From: Acinetobacter pullicarnis
Lineage (GTDB): Bacteria > Pseudomonadota > Gammaproteobacteria > Pseudomonadales > Moraxellaceae
DNA: 64,000 nt
Reading direction: 5' to 3'
Assembly (NCBI RefSeq): GCF_006352475.1
Contig: NZ_VCMZ01000001.1
Span: 3,224,001 to 3,288,000 of the forward strand
The position numbers and the translations under genes are program-made. The first letter of the stretch is position 1; each line of letters begins with the position of its first letter. Of the stretch, positions 23,272 to 32,109 are shown one piece after another. The notes under the pieces were generated by a model. That model saw nothing but the letters and a program-made list of their open reading frames with translations, was not told where the DNA came from and ran no database searches.

Positions 23272-24071
23272 ACTAACTCATCGAGCGCAGCTCGAAGCTC
23301 CTTGACTTTATTGACCGCTAGCGATACGGCTTGTTCTGGGGCTAAAGATTCGAAATTTTTAACAAAAGCCGTTCCGACAATCACTGCATCTGCCACACTG
23401 CCCATGGCTTTGGCTGTCGCTGCATCGCGAATACCAAATCCAACACCAACGGGAAGATCGGTCATTGATTTAATTTTTTCAATACGTGCCGCAGCTTCTG
23501 CCGTGTCTAGGGACGCTGCCCCAGTCACGCCTTTGAGCGAAACGTAATAGATAAAACCTCGGGCATGTTCAGCAACATAACGAATACGTTCTTCGGTAGA
23601 CGTTGGTGCAAGCAAGAACACTTGATCCATATCGTATTGCTTTAAGATGGCATCAAAGTCTTGGGCTTCTTCTGGCGGTAAGTCCACCAAAATCAGTCCA
23701 TCGACACCACTGGCATGCGCTTGTTTAACAAAACTTTCATAACCAATTACTTCAACAGGATTCAAATAGCCCATTAATACAATTGGCGTTTCTGTATCTT
23801 GTTGACGAAATTGTTGCACCATGGACAACACATCAAGTGTATTGGTTCCACCGCGCAAAGCACGTTCACCAGCCAAAGCAATCACAGGCCCATCGGCCAT
23901 CGGATCGGAAAATGGCATTCCAAGTTCAACGACATCTACGCCCGCAGCAACCATCTGATGTAACAGGGGTACGGTTACTTGAGGTTGAGGGTCACCCGCC
24001 ATGACATAAGAAACCAGAGCCTTGCGCTGTTGAGATTTAAGCTGTGCGAATCGAGTGGCTATACGAGACAT
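23268..24071 (-). CDS. trpA: Tryptophan synthase alpha subunit TrpA
   Basis: Cleaves indole-3-glycerol phosphate to indole, passed to TrpB. 267 residues from the ATG at 24071; an in-frame start at 24125 would add 18 unconserved residues. The catalytic pair falls at Glu49 and Asp60 in VELGMPFSDPMADGP, the same numbering as the enteric enzyme, and the phosphate-binding GVGFGI is present. trpB is not in the window (usually just upstream), so trpA here heads the accD-folC operon. Confidence 0.96.
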   Translation of the reverse strand: MSRIATRFAQLKSQQRKALVSYVMAGDPQPQVTVPLLHQMVAAGVDVVELGMPFSDPMADGPVIALAGERALRGGTNTLDVLSMVQQFRQQDTETPIVLMGYLNPVEVIGYESFVKQAHASGVDGLILVDLPPEEAQDFDAILKQYDMDQVFLLAPTSTEERIRYVAEHARGFIYYVSLKGVTGAASLDTAEAAARIEKIKSMTDLPVGVGFGIRDAATAKAMGSVADAVIVGTAFVKNFESLAPEQAVSLAVNKVKELRAALDELV

Positions 24072-24427
24072 AGGTTTGTAATTCCCTTGGATTGTTAAAA
24101 CTTGAGGAGTGAGTAAAGTAAACATACAAGATATTGCATTGTAATGCTATTTTCCCTGAATTGAACAGGGTGTCGCATTGCATAAACCCATCTGATTTTT
24201 GACTCACACCTCAAGTGGTACATTTATCTATATTTTGTCAGCAGGCACAATGATCAAAGCTACCTAAATTGCGCTATTTTCATGATATGCCTAAATCTGG
24301 TATTTGACAGTTTCTGGGGTCTAAGCCGTGATTGAGTCAATAAATTCAATACATCGGCATATTATTTTCTTGAAATGGCTCAAGCTGTTTTATACTTGCG
24401 TGATTAATTTCATTAACCTCCCGCATT
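24072..24427. other. Divergent intergenic region trpA / antiporter
   Basis: About 356 bp without a gene. It holds a candidate trpA promoter on the minus strand and, for the antiporter, TTGAAA (24370) and TATACT (24391) with a short 15-bp spacer. No trp leader peptide or attenuator was seen. Confidence 0.5.
24138..24165 (-). promoter_or_regulatory. Candidate trpA operon promoter
   Basis: On the minus strand TTCAAT (24160-24165), 16-bp spacer, TACAAT (24138-24143). A small CCCTG/CAGGG hairpin overlaps the -35 box. Prediction from consensus only. Confidence 0.4.
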
Positions 24428-25765
24428 ATGACCATAGACACCACGGCTAAAACACAGGCCCGTGCGCTTGCGCTGTTACCCCTTCTTGTATTTTTAGCGA
24501 TCTTTCTTGGCAGTGGAATTTACCACTCCCTCATTGGCACTGAGTTTGCTTTTTACCAAATAAAAGCGCCTGTTGCCGCTTTGCCAGCCATTATTTTGGC
24601 CATCTTGATTTATCGTGGCCCAATGAATGAAGCCATTGAAACTTTTTTATCCGGTGCGCGACACGCCAATCTGATTTTAATGTTTATGGTGTTTATGCTC
24701 GCTGGTGCTTTTGCCAGCGTATCAACCGCCATTGGTAGTGTCGAAGCTACAGTGCAATTTGGCTTGTCGATCATCCCAGCGGCTTTTGTCTTACCAATGT
24801 TGTTCATCATCTCCGCATTTATTGCTACAGCGATGGGCACCTCAATGGGCACCATTGCCGCCTGTGCACCGATTGCCTTTGGTTTTGCCAATGCCACCGA
24901 CATTGGCGTGGCCTATGCCATTGGTGCGGTGGTGGGGGGCGCTATGTTTGGTGATAATCTTTCAATGATCTCTGACACCACCATTGCAGCCACACGCAGC
25001 TTAAATGTGGAACTGCGCGCCAAGTTCAGTGTCAATATTTGGATTGCTCTACCAGCCTCGATCATCACCTTATTGGTCTATCTCTTTAGCAGTCATGGCT
25101 CACAGGTCATTGCTCATCAAGACTATAATGTTTGGCTGATCTTGCCTTATTTGGCGGTGTTCTTCCTCGCCTTTAGTCGCTTACATGTCTTGGCCGTATT
25201 GACGATTGGGATCTTACTCTCTGGTCTATTGGGCATTTTAATCCAACCAGAGTTCAACCTACTCAAACTCAATAGCTCCATTTATGATGGTTTTACCGGC
25301 ATGTTTGAAGTGGCATTATTGTCGATGTTCTTGGGTGGCCTCTCGACCATTATGCAAAAAGAAGGTGGCTTAAACTGGTTAATTCAACGCATCTACCGTC
25401 TGACGGCCATGTTTAAAGTCGGTCGACAACGTGCTGGTGAAATTGGGATTAGTTTTTTGGTGGTTTTTTCCAACCTCTTTGTTGCAAATAATACCGTGGC
25501 GATTATTTTAGCTGGGGATATGGCCCGTGAAGTGGCCCAAGAATATGGCGTCAACCCAAAACGTGCTGCAGCCCTATTGGATATTTTCTCTTGTGTGGTG
25601 CAAGGCTTAATTCCCTATGGTGCACAACTGTTGTTGGCCTGTTCAATTGCGAAAATCTCTCCGGTTGAATTAATTGGCAATGTTTATTACTGCTGGGTGC
25701 TGGCAGTGTTCGCACTGCTTGCGATTGCCTTCCGTTTTCCGAGAATGCGTGAGCAACACGCTTAA
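24428..25765 (+). CDS. NhaC-family Na+/H+ antiporter-like transporter
   Basis: 445-residue inner-membrane protein with about eleven hydrophobic segments. The FIATAMGTSMGTIAA and GDNLSMISDTTIAATRS stretches are typical of NhaC-type carriers (the Asp/Ser/Thr-rich loop is the conserved core), and a second related element ANNTVAIILAG occurs in the C-terminal half. Likely exchanges cations or carries a dicarboxylate or amine with sodium; the substrate cannot be told. Monocistronic. Confidence 0.85.
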   Translation: MTIDTTAKTQARALALLPLLVFLAIFLGSGIYHSLIGTEFAFYQIKAPVAALPAIILAILIYRGPMNEAIETFLSGARHANLILMFMVFMLAGAFASVSTAIGSVEATVQFGLSIIPAAFVLPMLFIISAFIATAMGTSMGTIAACAPIAFGFANATDIGVAYAIGAVVGGAMFGDNLSMISDTTIAATRSLNVELRAKFSVNIWIALPASIITLLVYLFSSHGSQVIAHQDYNVWLILPYLAVFFLAFSRLHVLAVLTIGILLSGLLGILIQPEFNLLKLNSSIYDGFTGMFEVALLSMFLGGLSTIMQKEGGLNWLIQRIYRLTAMFKVGRQRAGEIGISFLVVFSNLFVANNTVAIILAGDMAREVAQEYGVNPKRAAALLDIFSCVVQGLIPYGAQLLLACSIAKISPVELIGNVYYCWVLAVFALLAIAFRFPRMREQHA

Positions 25766-25940
25766 CGCCGGCTCAATAGCCCTGTGACTTACCTCGCACA
25801 GGGCGCAACAGCATCTACCCGACTCAGTCCAAGCTATCTAAATGTCCTCTACATGCTTAAAGTTGACACTTTTAGATATGCCAGATTAAAAGCACCTCGC
25901 CATACTCTGAACGATTTAAGCTGCATAGAAAATCAATAAA

Positions 25941-26819
25941 ATGAATGCACCTCTCCAACACACTGTTTCGCCTGTGGTCAGGCGCCATCTCGACTTTAAA
26001 CTCGATCAAATTCCACGTTTTTGGTTTAACAACGATCCTTTTCGTAGCCGCATGTTCGATGCACTCAGCCTGACCTTCCCCGAAGGCGAACGTTATTTCA
26101 TAAAAAGTGTACGGTTGTTCCGCGCCAAAATTAACGATCCCGCCTTACAACAACGCGTGACCGACTTTATTCAACAAGAAGCCCAACACGGGATTGCGCA
26201 TGAACAAATGAATCAACAAATGAAACTGCAAGGGATGCCTGTCGATCAATTCATTCAGCGCCTAAGCCAAGTCTTCAAACATGATCTGACCTATCGCTCA
26301 CCACAATTTAACATTGCCATGACGGCAGCCGCTGAACATTTAACCGCACTGATGGCCGAAACTTTTTATAGCAAAAAAGCCACTTTGGCGACTGCTCACC
26401 CCTATGTACGCGCCTTATTTGCTTGGCATGCAATTGAGGAAATGGAGCATCGTGATGTGGCTTTTGATGTGATGCAGCAAGTAGCGCATGTACCTGAAAA
26501 TTTACGTAAATTTAGTTTAATTCTGATTAGCTTGTTGATGTTTAACTTCACCCTTTACCGCACCCAAGTCATGCTCAAACAGGATGGCTTTACGCTCATA
26601 CAACGCATCAAGATGACGGCACATGGCTTACCGTGGTTTATCGGTAAAAAAGGGATTTTATCGAGTATGCGCACGGCCTATATGGACTGGTTTAAAACTG
26701 ACTTCCACCCCAATCAACATGCTGTTCTTGAGCAATATCAAGTCTGGGTTGATACCTTAGCCGCGACTGGCGATCCGATTGCCGCAGGTGATGCACTTTG
26801 GCAAGCAGCAAGTGACTAA
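25941..26819 (+). CDS. Putative diiron metal-dependent hydrolase (PF10118 family)
   Basis: 292 residues. Ferritin-like helical family with metal-ligand motifs QQEAQHGIAHE (about 74-84) and IEEMEHRDVAFDV (about 168-180), plus AAEHLTALMAE in between, giving the paired ExxH pattern of a diiron centre. A hydrophobic stretch near 193-207 may touch the membrane. Annotated in relatives as predicted metal-dependent hydrolase; the reaction is unknown. Confidence 0.8.
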   Translation: MNAPLQHTVSPVVRRHLDFKLDQIPRFWFNNDPFRSRMFDALSLTFPEGERYFIKSVRLFRAKINDPALQQRVTDFIQQEAQHGIAHEQMNQQMKLQGMPVDQFIQRLSQVFKHDLTYRSPQFNIAMTAAAEHLTALMAETFYSKKATLATAHPYVRALFAWHAIEEMEHRDVAFDVMQQVAHVPENLRKFSLILISLLMFNFTLYRTQVMLKQDGFTLIQRIKMTAHGLPWFIGKKGILSSMRTAYMDWFKTDFHPNQHAVLEQYQVWVDTLAATGDPIAAGDALWQAASD

Positions 26820-26902
26820 GCGGCGGTCATGCTGACGTGAGCTCAGCCCTTAATCAAACCAACTCACTGATGCAAATAACGAATAAATAGATATAACGAA
26901 CG

Positions 26903-27901
26903 TTACCACTTGGCATAGTGCTGTTCGAGTAAGGCATATTCATGATCAAACACTGTGCCTTGCTCACAACCATCTAAATGAATCGTACCCGAAACCCGTG
27001 ACTGCCATTGGCTAAACTGGCTCCCGACCAAACGTAAGTTTAAATTTTCATATCTGCGCCACCCCGTGGTGACCACAAGATTTAAACATTGATCCAGTGA
27101 ACGAATCGACCAACGTTGTTCATCCAACTGCTCAAACAATACATCGGAGAGTGGCTGTAATACCCCATTGACCCACAAGGCATTTTCATTGCCAAAACTT
27201 TCGTTCACACCAGAAGCCAAATTTAGCCCAATGCGATTACCTTGCTCATCCCAAAAATTACAAGACAGCCAAAACCAAGAGGTTTCAGGCCGTAAAAAGC
27301 CACAGGTATCATCCAATGAAGCCAAGCTTTTGGCATCAAATTCAATCCGTTGTTTGCTTTTATTCAGAAAAAAGCCTTCAACCGCCAAGCTACTTTGTTT
27401 TTGGGTATAGGTCCAACCATTGATGCCTGTCGGACTACACATACTTAAAGGGTCGGTGCCTGCGCAAAAAATCCGTGCCTGAAATACAATTTCATCGTGT
27501 TTTTTGACCTGTAAGTAACGCACCCCATTGGCATGCTGAATATCCAGTTGAAACGGTGCCTTATGAAAATAGCTTTGATTATAATTGGGTTGTTCATCAA
27601 CCACGGTATTTCGTGCGAGAAATTGAATCGAATTCCATTCAATCACTTCTTGGCTCAAATGATCATAAACATAGATAAAGCCATGCCCCGCCCAGGCAAT
27701 ATCTGCAATCGCCATACCGATGGTGTAATGTTCATGTTGAATTGAGCAAAATTTAAATTTTTTAAATTTTAATGATTTATGCCAACCTTCTCGGATTTTA
27801 CCAAAAGGTGTTTTATAAATGTATTGATCAATATTGATGGATACAGGTAGTTCACTAAACCGTCCATAGCGTGGCTGACCATTTTCTTGAATTAAATCCA
27901 T
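26903..27901 (-). CDS. DUF2804 family protein
   Basis: 332 residues, mainly short beta-strand-like segments, many Trp and Tyr, no signal peptide or membrane span. The overall pattern (N-terminal NGQPRYGRF, a middle IADIAWAGHGFIYVYD, C-terminal DGCEQGTVFDHEYALLEQHYAKW) fits the DUF2804 family, whose function is not known; a role linked to lipid metabolism is only suggested by neighbours. Transcribed alone, convergent with the diiron hydrolase gene. Confidence 0.75.
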   Translation of the reverse strand: MDLIQENGQPRYGRFSELPVSINIDQYIYKTPFGKIREGWHKSLKFKKFKFCSIQHEHYTIGMAIADIAWAGHGFIYVYDHLSQEVIEWNSIQFLARNTVVDEQPNYNQSYFHKAPFQLDIQHANGVRYLQVKKHDEIVFQARIFCAGTDPLSMCSPTGINGWTYTQKQSSLAVEGFFLNKSKQRIEFDAKSLASLDDTCGFLRPETSWFWLSCNFWDEQGNRIGLNLASGVNESFGNENALWVNGVLQPLSDVLFEQLDEQRWSIRSLDQCLNLVVTTGWRRYENLNLRLVGSQFSQWQSRVSGTIHLDGCEQGTVFDHEYALLEQHYAKW

Positions 27902-28199
27902 TTCAACAATCCAATCGGGTGATGGAGGACTAAGACTTTAGTCTGAGACGCTGATTATTACCGATTTCGAGGATCGATTCAAAGTGATTCAACCTTTTTT
28001 ATTTTTAATAATTTTAAATAGTTATAGAAAGCAGCGTATTTTTATTCAACAGCTCAACACGTCTCGGCTGAGCATGTGAATAAATTCAACCACCTAAGCC
28101 AAAGTCAATTCGATCTAACAACTCAAAGCATCTCATCAAGTTATTCCACCGCATTGAAAATCCCTCTTAAACTCGGTGTCTTCCAAAATCAAGGCACCC

Positions 28200-29324
28200 T
28201 TAACTCGGCCAGTCGCCCTCACCCAATGCTTGACCCACATAGTGGTAGACCGCTTGAGAACGAGAAAATTTAATCGGCAATGCCAACTGCGCCTCTGTTT
28301 CACGACTGCCCTCAGCAAATGGTACCTGTGTAACCCAATTCCGCTCTTTGGCGAGATTTGAATTTAAGGCCTCATCCAAAGTCAGAACAGCTTCCACGCA
28401 CAGATCCAATTCAGCAAAACATGCCTGCCAATACGCCAACGGTTGCATTGCAATTTTTGCCTGCACTGCCTGTTTTACGGCTTGACGATCGATCGGATCA
28501 AGTGATGCCCCCTTTTCCAGCAGAATAGGCAATGCTAGAGCCTGTGCCACACCCTGCATAAACTGTGGTTCTAGGCTGCCAATAGAAAGATAACGCTGAT
28601 CTTGTGTTTGATAATAATCATAAAAGCTGCCGCCATTGAGGATGTGTTGCTCTGGGTGTTGCTTTTGCTGACCCGCCAAACTTGCTGCTGCAGCCATATT
28701 ATTTAAGCTCACCACACAATCAGTCATCGAGATATCAATATACTGCCCCAGACCACTTTGCTGCCGCTCAATCACGGCGCTTAAAATCCCAATCACCGCA
28801 TGCATCGAACCACCTGCAACATCAGCCATCTGCACGCCCATCGGAGGTGGTCCACTGTCTTGGCGGCCACTATGTCCAGCAATACCAGACAAGGCGAGAT
28901 AGTTAATGTCATGCCCAGCCTTGTCTTTGTAACTGCCTGTTTGACCATAGCCGGTAATTGAACAATAGATGAGTTTCGGATGAATCGCGGCCAATGTGGC
29001 GTAGTCAAGCCCAAGCCGTTGCATAACACCGGGGCGAAACTGCTCAACCACAATATCAAACGATTTTATTTTCTCATGAATCAGTTCAATGTTTTTAGGA
29101 TCTTTTAAATCCAGCGCAATTGACTGTTTGTTACGGTTCAAATAACGGTGTGCCGTGGCTTGCCCGTGGGCATAGGGTGGTAAAACTCGAATTAAATCAG
29201 GTCGTGTTGGTGATTCAATATGAATCACTTCTGCGCCCAAATCTGCAAGATATAACGTTGCAAATGGCCCTGGGAGTAATGTTGAAAAATCGAGAACTTT
29301 CAATCCGTGTAAAGCACTTGTCAT
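28200..29324 (-). CDS. CaiB/BaiF family CoA-transferase (alpha-methylacyl-CoA racemase-like)
   Basis: 374 residues, cytosolic. Family III CoA-transferase fold: N-terminal LKVLDFSTLLPGPFAT, then RNKQSIALDLKD, and AGHDINYLALSG. The last carries the Asp that in alpha-methylacyl-CoA racemases acts as catalytic base, which favours racemase over transferase. GGAAGG precedes the ATG. Divergent from an AraC regulator and near a beta-oxidation pair, which suggests branched-chain acyl-CoA breakdown. Confidence 0.85.
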   Translation of the reverse strand: MTSALHGLKVLDFSTLLPGPFATLYLADLGAEVIHIESPTRPDLIRVLPPYAHGQATAHRYLNRNKQSIALDLKDPKNIELIHEKIKSFDIVVEQFRPGVMQRLGLDYATLAAIHPKLIYCSITGYGQTGSYKDKAGHDINYLALSGIAGHSGRQDSGPPPMGVQMADVAGGSMHAVIGILSAVIERQQSGLGQYIDISMTDCVVSLNNMAAAASLAGQQKQHPEQHILNGGSFYDYYQTQDQRYLSIGSLEPQFMQGVAQALALPILLEKGASLDPIDRQAVKQAVQAKIAMQPLAYWQACFAELDLCVEAVLTLDEALNSNLAKERNWVTQVPFAEGSRETEAQLALPIKFSRSQAVYHYVGQALGEGDWPS

Positions 29325-29533
29325 GGTTTTCCTTCCAATTTATTCTTGATTTGCATCCAGTCTAAAAACACAAAATAATCAGGACAATGTCACATTCAGC
29401 CATTTACCTTGATCATTTCGGCAATTTAACATGTAAAAAATGGATTTGCGCTGTTGTAAATCGCCAGTTTAACTATTTTTAGCGTCATTTAGGTCAAATA
29501 TTCGTGAATATCAAAGAAAGTGAAGGATTTAAT

Positions 29534-30544
29534 ATGAGCCGGGATACCATTAGTATCCATTTCGTTAATGCAGCATTAACCGGCGTCAAACGTTTGGGCA
29601 TGGATGTCGAAACTTTGTTATCTCACGTCGGCATTGAAGCAGAGCTACTGCGTCAACCGAAAGCGCGTATTTCACCTGAGCAATATACGCGTTTTGTGAA
29701 AATGCTGTGGATGGTCACCCAAGATGAACACGTCGGCTTCGACACCCAACCGCGTCGCTTGGGTAGCTTTGCGATTATGTGTCAGCTCATCATTCATGCC
29801 AAAACATTAGGCGAAGCGCTAGAGCTTTCCTCACAATTCTATAAATTGTTTGGTGATGAATGGTCTGTTTCGGTCGAACGTGACAAGCACGAAGCGCGTT
29901 TGGTACCACTCATTCCCAAAAATGCAGACCCTGATCATTATATTACTGAAAGTATCCTGATGATTTGGCACGGTTTAGCCTCTTGGTTGATCGATCGTCG
30001 TATTCCCTTAGAACGCGTACATTTCAACTATGAACGCCCAAGTCACGCTGACGAATATGATGCCTTATTCTTTGCACCTGTGATGCAATTTGATTCACTG
30101 CGCACAGAGATTACCTTTGCAGCCGATTATTTAGATCTGCCGATACGCCAAGATGCCAATACACTTGAAGAATTTTTAAAAGCCGCACCAGCACAATTGC
30201 TGGTGAAGTTTAAAAACAATAACTCGCTCACCTCACGTATTCGTGACGTCCTGAAAAGCCAAATTGGTGAGGAAATGCCAACCCTTAACGATGTGGCTTC
30301 GATGCTGTATCTTTCTCCGCAAACGCTTAGACGTCGTCTGGCTGCTGAAGGAAAAAGTTACCAAGGCGTGAAAGATGCGCTGCGTCGTGATGCTGCAATT
30401 CACTTATTGCTTAATCAACATCTCACCCTTGAAGATGTGGCCCAACAAGTTGGCTTTAGTGAAACCAGTACCTTCCACCGCGCCTTTAAAAAGTGGACCG
30501 GTGTGACACCAGGCCTCTACCGTCAGTTGCATGGCTATCACTAA
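29534..30544 (+). CDS. AraC-family transcriptional regulator
   Basis: 336 residues from the ATG at 29534, with GAAGGA at good spacing; an in-frame GTG at 29504 has no better site. N-terminal arabinose-binding-like regulatory domain of the OruR/ArgR-type group (about 20-200), C-terminal double helix-turn-helix with LNDVASMLYLSPQTLRRRL and LEDVAQQVGFSETSTFHRAF. Divergent from the CoA-transferase gene, 209 bp apart, and upstream of the fad-like pair; these are the likely targets. Confidence 0.9.
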   Translation: MSRDTISIHFVNAALTGVKRLGMDVETLLSHVGIEAELLRQPKARISPEQYTRFVKMLWMVTQDEHVGFDTQPRRLGSFAIMCQLIIHAKTLGEALELSSQFYKLFGDEWSVSVERDKHEARLVPLIPKNADPDHYITESILMIWHGLASWLIDRRIPLERVHFNYERPSHADEYDALFFAPVMQFDSLRTEITFAADYLDLPIRQDANTLEEFLKAAPAQLLVKFKNNNSLTSRIRDVLKSQIGEEMPTLNDVASMLYLSPQTLRRRLAAEGKSYQGVKDALRRDAAIHLLLNQHLTLEDVAQQVGFSETSTFHRAFKKWTGVTPGLYRQLHGYH

Positions 30545-30565
30545 CCCCCCATTTTTAAATCGTCT

Positions 30566-30603
30566 AAAACCGCCTTAAAGCACTGGCTTTCAGGCGGTTT
30601 TTA
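30566..30603 (+). terminator. Terminator of the AraC-family gene
   Basis: Stem AAAACCGCCT/AGGCGGTTTT with an inner AAAGC/GCTTT hairpin, followed by TTAT. Confidence 0.75.
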
Positions 30604-30654
30604 TATGCTGGTTTTAAGTGCTTGTAGTCAGTTCAAGTATCCAATGCAAATGTC

Positions 30655-30688
30655 GCCCAAGCCCACGCTGCTGTGCTTGGGCTTTTTT
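30655..30688 (+). terminator. Second tandem terminator
   Basis: Stem GCCCAAGC/GCTTGGGC with a 12-base loop followed by TTTTTT, 50 bp after the first terminator. Confidence 0.8.
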
Positions 30689-30816
30689 CTGCTTAAAAAT
30701 TGGACTGCTTCTGTGGCAGTTCCTGCGCTATTTTCCATATTGGCAAAATAGCTCTTGATCTGGCCCGTTCTCGTTCTTGCACTTCAAAATCGATACGCTA
30801 CACTCAAATGCAGTCG

Positions 30817-30844
30817 GATTAAAACAAGTTGATTAAAACAAGTT
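30817..30844. repeat. Tandem 14-bp repeat upstream of the thiolase gene
   Basis: GATTAAAACAAGTT occurs twice head-to-tail with no spacer, 45 bp before the thiolase start. The position suits an operator or an early transcript element. Confidence 0.6.
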
Positions 30845-30888
30845 GAGAAAGCCCCCTCAAAAACCATGACAACACACAAGGAAGCATT

Positions 30889-32109
30889 ATGAGCGAAGCC
30901 TACATCATTGATGCCATCCGCACACCACGCGGAAAAGGGAAAAAAGATGGATCACTCTACGAAGTCAAACCGATTACTTTACTAAGCAACTTACTCAAAG
31001 AATTACAAATACGGCATCAATTTGACAGTGCCCTGGTCGATGACATTGTGGTGGGCTGTGTCACCCCAATCGCAGATCAAGGTGCAAATATTGCCAAAAC
31101 TGCCGCAATTGCAGCAGGTTGGGATCATGATGTTGCCGGTGTACAAATCAATCGCTTTTGTGCCTCTGGTCTTGAAGCAGTCAATCTCGCGGCACAAAAA
31201 GTCCGTTCGGGTTGGGAAGACTTGGTTGTGGCAGGTGGGGTTGAATCGATGTCACGGGTCACGATGGGCTCCGATGGCGGACCTTGGGCACTTGATCCTG
31301 AAACCAATGTGGCTGCTGGCTTTGTCCCACAAGGCATTGGCGCAGATCTAATCGCTACACTTGGCGGTTTTAGTCGAACTGATGTCGATCGTTTTGCCGT
31401 GCAATCCCAACAAAAAGCAGCTGCTGCCCAAGCACAGGGGTATTTTGATCGCTCCGTTGTGCCAGTAAAAGATAAAGCTGGGGTCTGTATTTTAGCCAAA
31501 GATGAATTTATTAAAGCCAATACCAGCGTTGACGGTTTGGCAAAACTCAATCCAAGCTTTGCCATGATGGGACAAATGGGCTTTGATGCAGTCGCATTAC
31601 AGCACTATCCTGAAGCCATTCAAATCGACCATGTCCACCATGCTGGCAATGCATCGGGTATTGTCGATGGTGCTGCTCTGGTACTGTTGGCCTCGGAACA
31701 TGCGGTAAAAACCCTCGGTCTAAAACCACGTGCCAAAGTGCTGGCCACAGCATTGGTGGGTACCGACCCCACCATTATGCTGACCGGTCCTGCGCCTGCT
31801 GCACAGAAAGCACTTGCCAAAGCCGGCTTAAGTGTTGCTGATATCGACCTGTTTGAAGTCAATGAAGCCTTTGCTGCGGTGGTGCTGCGCTTTATCCAAG
31901 AACTAGATGTACCTGCCGACAAAGTCAACGTCAATGGTGGCGCGATTGCCATGGGCCATCCCTTAGGCGCAACCGGTGCAATGATATTAGGCACCTTACT
32001 TGATGAACTAGAACGTCAAGGCAAAAAACGTGGATTGGCAACCTTGTGTGTGGGTGGTGGTATGGGCATTGCGACCATCATTGAGTTGGTATCAGGAGCA
32101 GAACAATGA
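30889..32109 (+). CDS. Acetyl-CoA C-acyltransferase (thiolase), FadA-type
   Basis: Cleaves 3-ketoacyl-CoA with CoA in fatty-acid beta-oxidation, or condenses acetyl-CoA. 406 residues. Active-site Cys91 in [11 protein letters not shown], the [15 protein letters not shown] motif with the catalytic His, and the second Cys in [14 protein letters not shown] precedes the ATG. It overlaps the next gene by 4 bp and together they make a beta-oxidation complex. Gene order thiolase then multifunctional protein is the reverse of enteric fadBA, so I do not assign a symbol. Confidence 0.92.
   Translation: MSEAYIIDAIRTPRGKGKKDGSLYEVKPITLLSNLLKELQIRHQFDSALVDDIVVGCVTPIADQGANIAKTAAIAAGWDHDVAGVQINRFCASGLEAVNLAAQKVRSGWEDLVVAGGVESMSRVTMGSDGGPWALDPETNVAAGFVPQGIGADLIATLGGFSRTDVDRFAVQSQQKAAAAQAQGYFDRSVVPVKDKAGVCILAKDEFIKANTSVDGLAKLNPSFAMMGQMGFDAVALQHYPEAIQIDHVHHAGNASGIVDGAALVLLASEHAVKTLGLKPRAKVLATALVGTDPTIMLTGPAPAAQKALAKAGLSVADIDLFEVNEAFAAVVLRFIQELDVPADKVNVNGGAIAMGHPLGATGAMILGTLLDELERQGKKRGLATLCVGGGMGIATIIELVSGAEQ

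Larger units (their letters stand above)
30545..30888 (+). other. Intergenic region with tandem terminators and 14-bp repeat
   Basis: 344 bp between the regulator gene and the thiolase. It holds two terminators and, nearer the thiolase, a tandem repeat at 30817-30844 that may be an operator. No gene. Confidence 0.6.

Noticed and set aside
31125..31565. 146-codon frame antisense to the thiolase gene, and 124 codons at 31620-31994
   Set aside because: Shadow frames of a strongly conserved enzyme gene; no start context.
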